This document shows, in pieces, positions 51,103 to 58,907 of a DNA stretch of 64,000 nt (position 1 is the stretch's first letter; every line of letters begins with the position of its first letter). A program made the translations under genes and the position numbers. A model generated the notes under the pieces. It did not search any database, was not told the origin of the DNA, and saw nothing but the letters and a program-made list of their open reading frames with translations. The stretch is from Porphyrobacter sp. SLTP (lineage in GTDB: Bacteria; Pseudomonadota; Alphaproteobacteria; Sphingomonadales; Sphingomonadaceae): the NCBI RefSeq assembly GCF_009905735.1, contig NZ_JAAALE010000014.1:1-64000 (forward strand), read 5' to 3'.

Positions 51103-51852
51103 ATGGGCGCGGGTCACGTGAGCAATGCAGCGATGGACCGCGCCCGTTTCCTCCGGCTGTTGGGGGGCGGGCTTGCCGCTGCGGTGATGGGCGGCCCCCT
51201 TGTCGCAGCCCAGCGCGCGGGCGGTGCGGCGACGGGTGGGTTCGATTTCTGGTTCACCCGGCTCAAATACAATTCCGGCGACTGGGACGTCGACCAGCGG
51301 ATGCCCGCGAACCTGCTGACCTCGCTGGTCGATTACACCAGCTTGCGCATTGACCCTGAAGAGCACGTGGTGGCCCTCAGTGATCCGAGGATGCTGTCCG
51401 CCCCGTTCTGCTACCTTGCGGGGCACAAGGCGGTCGAATTCTCGGAGATCGAACGCCGCAATTTCGAGCGTTACGTGCGCAATGGCGGCTTTGTGTTCGT
51501 GGACGATTGCAACCACGATATCGACGGCCTGTTCGCCAAGTCGTTCGAAGCGCAGATGGCCGGGATCTTCGGCGGCGACGCGATGAAGAAGCTGCCGAAC
51601 AATCACCCGCTCTATTCCAGCTTCTTCAAGTTCGCCGGGCCGCCTGCCACCAGCTTTGAACTCAACGGCTGGGGCGATGACCTGATCCACGATTACCTCA
51701 AGGGCATCACCATCAATGGCCGTCTTGGCGTGCTTTACAGCAACAAGGACTACGGCTGCGAATGGGACTATGACTGGCGCAACAAGCGCTTCCTCGCCGA
51801 GGACAACACCCGCTTCGGGGTCAATATCATCATGTACGCGCTCTCCAATTGA
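51103..51852 (+). CDS. DUF4159 domain protein, exported
   Basis: A 249-residue protein with an N-terminal signal-like helix preceded by Arg-Ala-Arg-Phe-Leu-Arg (a loose Tat-like motif) and then a DUF4159 domain: Phe-Asp-Phe-Trp-Phe-Thr-Arg-Leu-Lys-Tyr, Ala-Pro-Phe-Cys-Tyr-Leu-Ala-Gly-His, Tyr-Val-Arg-Asn-Gly-Gly-Phe-Val-Phe-Val-Asp-Asp-Cys-Asn. DUF4159 proteins often travel with MoxR/DUF58/BatA genes; function unknown. Start is uncertain among ATG 51103, GTG 51118 and ATG 51133. Confidence 0.8.
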   Translation: MGAGHVSNAAMDRARFLRLLGGGLAAAVMGGPLVAAQRAGGAATGGFDFWFTRLKYNSGDWDVDQRMPANLLTSLVDYTSLRIDPEEHVVALSDPRMLSAPFCYLAGHKAVEFSEIERRNFERYVRNGGFVFVDDCNHDIDGLFAKSFEAQMAGIFGGDAMKKLPNNHPLYSSFFKFAGPPATSFELNGWGDDLIHDYLKGITINGRLGVLYSNKDYGCEWDYDWRNKRFLAEDNTRFGVNIIMYALSN

Positions 51853-51879
51853 GGGGCACCAATTGAAGGGTTTGAACAC

Positions 51880-52887
51880 GTGTCACAGCAGGCTCCGGTA
51901 AGCACGGCGGATCTTGAGCGGCGGATGGCCAAGCTCGGGGACCTGAAGCGCGCGATTGCGACCGCGATCGTCGGGCAGACGGATGTGGTCGATCAATTGC
52001 TGATCGGGCTCCTGGCCGGCGGGCACTGCCTCCTCGAAGGCGTGCCGGGGCTCGGCAAGACGCTGCTGGTGCGCACGCTGGGCGATGCGCTGAAGCTCGA
52101 TTTCCGGCGCGTCCAGTTCACGCCGGACCTGATGCCGAGCGATATTCTTGGCACCGAACTCCTCGAAGAAGATCACGGCACCGGCCACCGGTCTTTCCGC
52201 TTCCAGCAAGGCCCGGTGTTCACCAACCTGCTGCTGGCGGACGAACTCAACCGCACCCCGCCCAAGACGCAGGCGGCGCTGCTGGAGGCGATGCAGGAAA
52301 AGACCGTCAGCTACGGCGGACAGACCTATCAGCTGCCCAAGCCTTTCTTCGTTCTGGCGACCCAGAACCCGCTGGAGCAGGCGGGCACCTATCCCCTGCC
52401 CGAAGCACAGCTTGACCGGTTCCTGCTGCAAATCCGCGTGGGCTATCCCACCGCCAGTGAAGAACGCGATATCCTGGCGCTCACCACCGGACGCGCGGGC
52501 GAGGACGTGCCGCGGGTCATGGAGGCCGGTGATGTGCTGGCGTTGCAGGCGAATGTGCGCGAGGTTTACCTCAGCGATGATCTGCTGAGCTGGATCACCA
52601 CCCTCGTGCGCGCCACCCGGCCCGGCGATGCCGCTGCCCCGCCCGAAGTCGAAAGCTATGTGCGCTGGGGCGCGGGGCCGCGCGCCGGTCAGGCGCTGGT
52701 GCTGTGCGCCAAGGCCCGCGCCTTGCTGAGCGGCCGGTTCGCCGCGACGCGTGAGGATATCGCCGCGCTGGCCGCGCCGGTGATGCGCCACCGCCTGCTC
52801 CTGTCCTTTGCAGCCGAGGCCGAGGGCAAGAGCGCGGATGATGTGGTGGCCGCGCTGCTGGCACGCATCCCTCCTCCGGCGGGCTGA
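51880..52887 (+). CDS. MoxR family AAA+ ATPase (second locus)
   Basis: A 335-residue MoxR ATPase. Walker A Gly-Val-Pro-Gly-Leu-Gly-Lys-Thr (about 56-63), Walker B Leu-Leu-Leu-Ala-Asp-Glu-Leu-Asn-Arg-Thr-Pro, sensor 1 Ala-Thr-Gln-Asn-Pro-Leu-Glu and Leu-Pro-Glu-Ala-Gln-Leu-Asp-Arg-Phe are intact. It differs from the paralog at 12038 in the P-loop and in an insertion after Thr-Glu-Leu-Leu. GTG start at 51880. Followed by DUF58 and BatA-like genes, so it probably works with them at the membrane. Confidence 0.93.
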   Translation: MSQQAPVSTADLERRMAKLGDLKRAIATAIVGQTDVVDQLLIGLLAGGHCLLEGVPGLGKTLLVRTLGDALKLDFRRVQFTPDLMPSDILGTELLEEDHGTGHRSFRFQQGPVFTNLLLADELNRTPPKTQAALLEAMQEKTVSYGGQTYQLPKPFFVLATQNPLEQAGTYPLPEAQLDRFLLQIRVGYPTASEERDILALTTGRAGEDVPRVMEAGDVLALQANVREVYLSDDLLSWITTLVRATRPGDAAAPPEVESYVRWGAGPRAGQALVLCAKARALLSGRFAATREDIAALAAPVMRHRLLLSFAAEAEGKSADDVVAALLARIPPPAG

Positions 52888-52890
52888 GTC

Positions 52891-53787
52891 ATGGCGCGCA
52901 CGCCGCTGACGATCCCGCCCGAAATCCGGGGCCGGTTGAAGCGGCTCTCGCTCAGGACCCGGCGCATCTCCGGCACCCGCGGCTTCGGGATGCACGCCAG
53001 CCGTAGCAAGGGCGCGGGTCTCGAATTCGCGCAATACCGGGCCTACGAGCCGGGCGATGAGCCGCGCCGCATCGACTGGAAGCTGTTTGCGCGGTCCGAC
53101 AAGTTCTTCGTCCGCGAGGCGGAGGAGGAAAGCCCGATTGCGATCTGGATCCTGCTCGATGCCAGCGCGTCGATGGCGCAGGCCGACCGCGCACGGCCGG
53201 ACTGGTCGCGGTTCGATGCGGCCAAACTGCTCGGCCTGTGCATTGCCGAGCTTGCGATGCAGCAGGGCGACCGGTTCGGCTGGATCGCCTTGCAGGAGTC
53301 CGCGCTGGGTGTCGCCGATCCGCACGCCGGGCGCGCTCAGGCGGGCCGGATGCAAATCGATTTCAGCCGCCTTGAAGCGGCGGGCACCTTTCCCGATGAC
53401 GCGACACTTGCGCCGCTATGGGAGCGGATCGGCGCGCGCGACCTGGTGCTGTTTGTGAGTGACTGTTTCGACGACAGCGGCATCGCGCTGATCGAGCGGC
53501 TGGCCAAGGCGGGCCGCGAGGTGGTGGCGATCCAACTGCTCACCACCGAGGAGCGCGATTTCCCCTTCGACGGCGGCTTCAGGTTTCGCGATCAGGAAAG
53601 CGGGGCGGAGCTGATCAGCGATGGTGCGGCGCTGCGCGACACCTTCCTCAGCCGCTTTGCCGCGGCGCGGGCGGCGCTTGACGAGCGGCTCGACAAGGCC
53701 GGTATCCGCCACGCCACAGCCTTCATCGACGAGCCGATCGACAGGTCCTTGCACGTTGTGTTCGGGACAGGGGTAGCGCCGACGTGA
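52891..53787 (+). CDS. DUF58 domain protein, soluble (MoxR partner 2)
   Basis: A 298-residue DUF58/VWA-like protein without membrane helices. Core motif is Tyr-Glu-Pro-Gly-Asp-Glu-Pro-Arg-Arg-Ile-Asp-Trp-Lys-Leu-Phe-Ala-Arg (about 52-68), then a complete MIDAS Asp-Ala-Ser-Ala-Ser-Met (DxSxS, about 90-95), unlike the degenerate site of its paralog at 10660. It likely acts as adaptor to the adjacent MoxR. ATG 3 bases after the moxR stop. Confidence 0.88.
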   Translation: MARTPLTIPPEIRGRLKRLSLRTRRISGTRGFGMHASRSKGAGLEFAQYRAYEPGDEPRRIDWKLFARSDKFFVREAEEESPIAIWILLDASASMAQADRARPDWSRFDAAKLLGLCIAELAMQQGDRFGWIALQESALGVADPHAGRAQAGRMQIDFSRLEAAGTFPDDATLAPLWERIGARDLVLFVSDCFDDSGIALIERLAKAGREVVAIQLLTTEERDFPFDGGFRFRDQESGAELISDGAALRDTFLSRFAAARAALDERLDKAGIRHATAFIDEPIDRSLHVVFGTGVAPT

Positions 53788-54923
53788 CGCCCTTGCTGCT
53801 CGCCCCGCTTGGCCTTGCGGCGCTGGCCGCGCTGATCGTGCCGCTGCTGATCCATCTGCGGCGGCGGACGGAGGAAGTGCCGGTCGATTTTGCTGCGCTG
53901 CGCTGGCTCGATGCGCTGCCCCGTCCGCGCAGCAAGCTGCGCTTTGACGAGCTGTTGCTGCTCGCCTTGCGAATGCTGCTGGTCGCGCTGCTGGCGCTGT
54001 TGCTGGCGCGGCCTGCGGTGCTGGGGTGGCACGATGACGCCGCGGCGATCCTTGTCGCGCCCGGTGTCGAACCGTCCGCCGCCCGCGCAAGTGCAGGGCC
54101 CGAGGCTGACCTGCGGTGGATCGCGCCGGGCTTTCCGTCCATCGGGACGCCCCCGCCGCAGCAGTCCCAAGTCTCCAGTCTGATCCGCCAATTCGATGCC
54201 GAGCTTGCGCCGGATGTGCCGCTGACGATCCTGGTGCCGCCGGTGCTGAACGGGGTCGATGCCGCGCCGCTGAAGCTGACCCGCGCGGTTAAATGGCGCG
54301 TCGTCAAAGGCAGTCAAAAGGCAGACAATCCCGCCCCCGCTACAATCCCGGCCTTGGCGGTCCGCTATGCAGCAGGCGGGGAAGCGCCGGTGCGATATTT
54401 CCGCGCGGCGGCAGCGGCCTGGCGTGACGAGCCTCGGTTTGAGGCTCGCGCAGGCACCGAACTGCCGCCGCGCGATCAGGTGCTGGTCTGGCTCGCCCCC
54501 GGACGGATGCCGCAAGCCGTGGTCGACTGGGTGAGTGCCGGCGGCACCGCTGTGCTCACCGACGCCGCTGCGGTCGCCATGCCGGATACGACCACGGCCC
54601 TGTGGCGCGACGATGTGGGCGAGACGCTGGTGGAAGGTGGGCCGCTGGGTGCAGGCCGATTGCTGCGCTTCACGCGCCCGCTGGAGCCTGCCGCGATGCC
54701 CGCTCTGCTCGAAGCCGACTTCGCCGCCCGCCTGCGTGATCTGATCGCCCCCGCAGCGCCGCCGCCTGCCCGTGTGGTGTCCACCGCCTTTGCGCCCAAG
54801 GCAGGCACCCCGCCGTTCCCGCTGCCCCCGCGCGAGCTGTCCGCGTGGCTGGGCATCCTGATCGCGCTGGTTTTCCTCACTGAACGTGTGCTGGCGAGCC
54901 GGGGGCGGAGGTTCGCGCCGTGA
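53784..54923 (+). CDS. BatA (aerotolerance N-terminal domain) membrane protein
   Basis: A 379-residue protein with the BatA N-terminal domain: helix 1 (about 3-22, Leu-Ala-Pro-Leu-Gly-Leu-Ala-Ala-Leu), His-Leu-Arg-Arg-Arg, then a second helix (about 55-75). A periplasmic or cytosolic middle part of about 260 residues is not recognised and lacks a VWA MIDAS motif; one more helix lies at the C-terminus (about 352-370). The GTG start overlaps the DUF58 stop by 4 bases. In MoxR operons BatA-like proteins anchor the complex in the membrane; detailed role unknown. Confidence 0.8.
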   Translation: MTPLLLAPLGLAALAALIVPLLIHLRRRTEEVPVDFAALRWLDALPRPRSKLRFDELLLLALRMLLVALLALLLARPAVLGWHDDAAAILVAPGVEPSAARASAGPEADLRWIAPGFPSIGTPPPQQSQVSSLIRQFDAELAPDVPLTILVPPVLNGVDAAPLKLTRAVKWRVVKGSQKADNPAPATIPALAVRYAAGGEAPVRYFRAAAAAWRDEPRFEARAGTELPPRDQVLVWLAPGRMPQAVVDWVSAGGTAVLTDAAAVAMPDTTTALWRDDVGETLVEGGPLGAGRLLRFTRPLEPAAMPALLEADFAARLRDLIAPAAPPPARVVSTAFAPKAGTPPFPLPPRELSAWLGILIALVFLTERVLASRGRRFAP

Positions 54924-57043
54924 GCCGGGAGTTCAACCCGAACCTCTGGGTCGCCCCGGCGCGGCAGCGCGCGGCGATCAACGCCGTGCTGGTGGGGAGC
55001 CCGGTGGTGCTGGTGCTCGCCGGTCTTTGCTGGCGGCTGAGCGGTATCGGGCTGGCAGCAGGTGTGCTGGCGCTGGGCGGCCTTGCATTAGGATGGGCCG
55101 CAAGACACCTTGCAAGCCGGTTCGACCACGGCTGGCTCGTCCGCCGCCTCAACGCGCGCGAGGCACGGCTTGAGGATAGCGCCGCGTTGGTCTTTGCCGC
55201 CACCGATCTCGCCCCGCTCGAACAATTGCAGGCCGAGCGGATCGCGGCCCGGATCGCAGCCATCGACCCCGAAACCCTCGCCGATGGTTGGTCGCAGCGG
55301 CCCATCATCGCCACATGGGTGCTCGGCGCCGTGGCGCTGGCAGCGATCATCCTCTGGCCTGCCGAAGTGTCACCGCCGCCGCTTGCGGCTTCATCACAGA
55401 CCGAAGCCACTGCGCCCGGCCAACCCCGGCTCAGCGGTCAGCGCGTGCGGATCATCCCGCCCGCCTATACCGGCCTGCCTGCGCGCTATGCCGAGAGCCT
55501 CGACATTCGCGCGCCGATGGGCTCGCGGATCGAATGGACACTGGCCTTTACCCCGCAGGCCAAATCCGCAGCGCTGCAACTGGTCGGCGGGCAGGCACTG
55601 CCCCTGGAGCTGGGCGAGGAGGGCTGGTCGGGATCGCTGCGGCTCGATATCCCTTCGCTCTATCATGTGACCGCCGAAGGGAACCGGATGTCCCAGACCG
55701 CGCACCGGCTTGAGCCGATCACCGACGAGCCGCCGCAGGTGCAGGTGATCGAACCGGCGTCGGGTCTGGTGATGATCCAGCCCGGGCAGCGCCGCTGGCG
55801 CGTGGTGTTCGAGGCGAGTGATGATTACGCCGTCGATCCGATGGCCCGCCTCACGCTCACCACCGCGATTGGCGAGGGTGAGAATGTCAGCTTCTCCGAG
55901 CGCAGCCGGATGGTTTCCGGCACGGGCGATCCGAAACGCCGCCGCTTCGTCGTCGACCTCGATCTTGCCGCCTTCGGGTTGCAACCGGGCAGCGATCTGG
56001 TGGCGCAGTTGACCGTTTCCGATACGCGCGCGCCCGGCCCGCAGGTGGTGCGCGGCCCCGGCGTCATTTTGCGCTGGCCCGGCGCTGTTCCGCAGTCTGC
56101 CGACGGGCTTGAGCTGATGGCGAAGCAGACCATGCCCGCCTATTTCCGCAGCCAGCGGCAGGTCATCATCGACACCGAGGCGCTGATCAAGGAGCGCGGC
56201 AAGGTGAACGCCGACGATTTCATGGTGCGCTCCGACACAATCGGGGTCGATCAACGGCTGCTGCGCCTGCGCTATGGCCAGTTCGTCGGGATGGAAGCGG
56301 AGGAGGCACCGCGCCGCCCGCCGCTCCCGGTCGCCGAGAAGGATGCGCCCGCCGGGCAGGCCGAAGACGAGCACGAGCACCATGACGGCGACGGCCACGA
56401 TCACGGCGACGCGCCGGAATCCCCGGTGTTCGGCGCGCTCGGCAATATCACGGCCGAATATGGCCACGTGCATGACGAAAGCGAAGCGGCGACCTTGCTC
56501 GACCCCGACACGCGCGAACTGCTGAAAAGCGCGCTCGATGCGATGTGGGAGGCGGAACTCAACCTGCGCTCGGGCCAGCCGGAAAAGGCGCTGCCGTTCG
56601 AGCTGAAAGCGCTCGATTTCATCAAGCGGGTTCAGCAGGCGAGCCGTATCTATCTCCCCCGCATCGGCACGGTCCAGCCCCCGCTCGATATGGCGCGGCG
56701 GATGGCGGGCAAGCGCGAGGGCATCGTGGCGGGCGGGGCGAGCTTGACGCCCTTTGCGATTGAGGACGCCGTTCCCGCCACCGCATGGCGCGCGCTATCA
56801 TCGCCGCAAGCGATTGACCTCAATGGACTAGACCGCTGGGTGCGCGCCAACAGCGCCCGCATCCGTGACCCGCTGGCGGTGCTCGCCGCGATTGATGCGC
56901 TGCGGGGCGACCCTGCGTCGGGCACCTTGCGCGAGAAGCTGCGCCAACAGCTCTGGACCGTGCTGACACGCCCGCCAGCCCAGGTGCGGCGGCGCCATGA
57001 CGGCGGCTCTGTGGGGCGGCGCTATATGCAGGGCCTGCGCTGA
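54920..57043 (+). CDS. DUF4175-like large membrane protein with His-rich segment
   Basis: A 707-residue protein: two adjacent helices near the N-terminus (about 22-65) and a third at about 130-150, then a long soluble region resembling DUF4175 proteins of MoxR clusters (Tyr-Thr-Gly-Leu-Pro-Ala-Arg; Val-Val-Phe-Glu-Ala-Ser-Asp-Asp-Tyr). Around residues 478-495 an acidic stretch holds seven His among Asp and Glu, possibly metal binding. The C-terminal region is helical. The GTG start overlaps the BatA-like stop by 4 bases. Function unknown. Confidence 0.75.
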   Translation: MSREFNPNLWVAPARQRAAINAVLVGSPVVLVLAGLCWRLSGIGLAAGVLALGGLALGWAARHLASRFDHGWLVRRLNAREARLEDSAALVFAATDLAPLEQLQAERIAARIAAIDPETLADGWSQRPIIATWVLGAVALAAIILWPAEVSPPPLAASSQTEATAPGQPRLSGQRVRIIPPAYTGLPARYAESLDIRAPMGSRIEWTLAFTPQAKSAALQLVGGQALPLELGEEGWSGSLRLDIPSLYHVTAEGNRMSQTAHRLEPITDEPPQVQVIEPASGLVMIQPGQRRWRVVFEASDDYAVDPMARLTLTTAIGEGENVSFSERSRMVSGTGDPKRRRFVVDLDLAAFGLQPGSDLVAQLTVSDTRAPGPQVVRGPGVILRWPGAVPQSADGLELMAKQTMPAYFRSQRQVIIDTEALIKERGKVNADDFMVRSDTIGVDQRLLRLRYGQFVGMEAEEAPRRPPLPVAEKDAPAGQAEDEHEHHDGDGHDHGDAPESPVFGALGNITAEYGHVHDESEAATLLDPDTRELLKSALDAMWEAELNLRSGQPEKALPFELKALDFIKRVQQASRIYLPRIGTVQPPLDMARRMAGKREGIVAGGASLTPFAIEDAVPATAWRALSSPQAIDLNGLDRWVRANSARIRDPLAVLAAIDALRGDPASGTLREKLRQQLWTVLTRPPAQVRRRHDGGSVGRRYMQGLR

Positions 57044-58837
57044 ATGCTGTCCCTTCCAACATTGACAGCGGTGCTGATCGCAGTGGGCTCGCTGGGGGCG
57101 GCTATCGCCCTGCTGTGGCGGCGGCGCGACTGGCGGGCGGGCGTGCTGGCGGCACTGACGCTGGTGAGCGGCCTGCTGCTCTATCTCGCCCTGTTCCCGC
57201 CGCGCCTTCCGGTCGGGGGAGAGACGCTGGTGATTGCCACTGCGGAGGCTCCGCTGACAGCGAAGGCGCAACCGGGCGAGCGCCTGATCGCTTTGCCCGA
57301 GGGACCTGCCATCAATGGCGCTGAGCGCGTCCCCGATCTGGCGACGGCGCTGCGGCGGCATGAGCAGGCGCAGCGCGTGCGCATCATCGGGCGAGGCCTC
57401 ACTCCGCGTGACCGCGATGCCGCTGCGGGCGTGCCGATCACCTTTACGCCCATGCCGGTCCCGCGCGGCCTCATCCGGCTGGATCCGCCAGCCGATACGC
57501 CGGCCGGCGCGATCTTTACCGTCGCGGGTGAGGCGAACGGGATGGCGGGCGGCGCGGCCGAACTGCTCGATCCTGCCGGACGCCGGGTGGACCGCCGGGT
57601 CATCGGCACAGACGGCGCTTTCGCGATGGGCGGCACCGCGCGTGCGCCCGGTCTCGCCACCTTCACGCTCCGCCTGCGCGGGCGGGATGGCTCAATCGTC
57701 TCCGACACGCCGGTGCCGCTGCGGACCATCGCCCAGCCGCCCCTGCGCGCGCTCCTGATCGGCGCCCCTTCGCCGGAAGCGAAATATCTGCGCCGCTGGG
57801 CCGAGGATTCGGGGATCGATATGCAAAGCAGGCTGGAGGCGGGCGGCGGCGTCAATCTGGGCGGCGAGAGCGTGTCTCTGAATGCGGCCACGTTGCGTGA
57901 AGTCGATGTGGTGATCATCGCCGACCAGTCGCTCGGCAGCGGGTCGCGCGCTGTTCTTGCCCAAGCCGTTGCGGGCGGCCTTGGCGTGGTGGTCCGAATG
58001 ACGGGCCCGGCCAGTGCCGCCGCGCGCGGCAATTGGCGGGCGCTTGGCCTCGCGGTTGAAGGCGGGAGCGAAGCCGTACCGGTCGCGCTGCCCCCGCTCG
58101 CGCCGGACGCCGACACGCTGACAGCACTGCGCGGGCCGGGATCGGAGGATGCGCCTGCGAGCATCAATACGGTCGATGATCCCGCTCCCGATCTCGGGCG
58201 ATGGACCGTGCGCGCGGGCGCTGCCTTCGTGCCCGCTGTCACCGACGCGGATGGCGGGGTGCTGTCCGGCTGGCAGCAGCGGGGCCAGGGCCGTGTCGCC
58301 TTGTGGACGGTCGCCAACAGTTTCGCGCTGGTGCTCAACGGGCAGGCGGATCGCTATTACCAATGGTGGAGCGAGACAGTGAGCGCGGTGTCGCGGCCCG
58401 ATGGCACCTTCCGCCCTGAGGTTCCGGCTCTGCCCGAAGTGGGCGAGCGGATGGCGATCTGCGGGGTCTCGGGCGCGGCGCGCGTGGTTGGCCCGGACTC
58501 AACCGAGGTCGCGCTCGCCATCGATCCCCTGGCCGGAGCGCAGGGGTGCGCAGCCTATTGGCCTGCCAGCGCGGGCGTTCACCGGATCGTGCAGCCGGGG
58601 CGCGATGGCCCGCAGGAGTTTGCATTTATCGTATTGCCCAAGGGCGCTCTGACAGTCGCCAAGGCCAAGGAGATGGGGGCAACCACCCAGCGCTGGGCCG
58701 CGGAACAGAACGCCCCTGCGACCCGCGATACCCCTGAACGGCGCGGCCCGGCCTGGCCCTATGTCCTCGGCTGGTTGCTGGTCAGCGGATTGCTGTGGTT
58801 TGGCGAGCGCCGCTGGCTCGCTCGCCCGGCCTCATGA
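57044..58837 (+). CDS. Membrane protein of unknown function, last gene of MoxR operon 2
   Basis: A 597-residue protein with two N-terminal helices (about 5-23 and 30-50), a long soluble domain and one C-terminal helix (about 570-590), the layout of BatE/GATase-like proteins that end MoxR clusters. The middle contains Val-Asp-Val-Val-Ile-Ile-Ala-Asp-Gln-Ser and Gly-Gly-Leu-Gly-Val-Val-Val-Arg-Met, compatible with a class I GATase-like fold but without a clear catalytic Cys. Its ATG follows the previous stop directly. Confidence 0.7.
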   Translation: MLSLPTLTAVLIAVGSLGAAIALLWRRRDWRAGVLAALTLVSGLLLYLALFPPRLPVGGETLVIATAEAPLTAKAQPGERLIALPEGPAINGAERVPDLATALRRHEQAQRVRIIGRGLTPRDRDAAAGVPITFTPMPVPRGLIRLDPPADTPAGAIFTVAGEANGMAGGAAELLDPAGRRVDRRVIGTDGAFAMGGTARAPGLATFTLRLRGRDGSIVSDTPVPLRTIAQPPLRALLIGAPSPEAKYLRRWAEDSGIDMQSRLEAGGGVNLGGESVSLNAATLREVDVVIIADQSLGSGSRAVLAQAVAGGLGVVVRMTGPASAAARGNWRALGLAVEGGSEAVPVALPPLAPDADTLTALRGPGSEDAPASINTVDDPAPDLGRWTVRAGAAFVPAVTDADGGVLSGWQQRGQGRVALWTVANSFALVLNGQADRYYQWWSETVSAVSRPDGTFRPEVPALPEVGERMAICGVSGAARVVGPDSTEVALAIDPLAGAQGCAAYWPASAGVHRIVQPGRDGPQEFAFIVLPKGALTVAKAKEMGATTQRWAAEQNAPATRDTPERRGPAWPYVLGWLLVSGLLWFGERRWLARPAS

Positions 58838-58839
58838 GA

Positions 58840-58882
58840 ACGGGCGGCGCAGCGCAGGTCTGACCCGCTCTGCACCGCCCGT
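58840..58882. terminator. Hairpin between MoxR operon 2 and TonB receptor gene
   Basis: ACGGGCGGCGCAG and CTGCACCGCCCGT pair with one mismatch around a 17-base loop, between convergent stops (58837 and 58908). No T-tract; probable bidirectional terminator or 3' end stabiliser. Confidence 0.55.
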
Positions 58883-58907
58883 ATCATTGGCCTGCTCTGT
58901 CGTCGGC

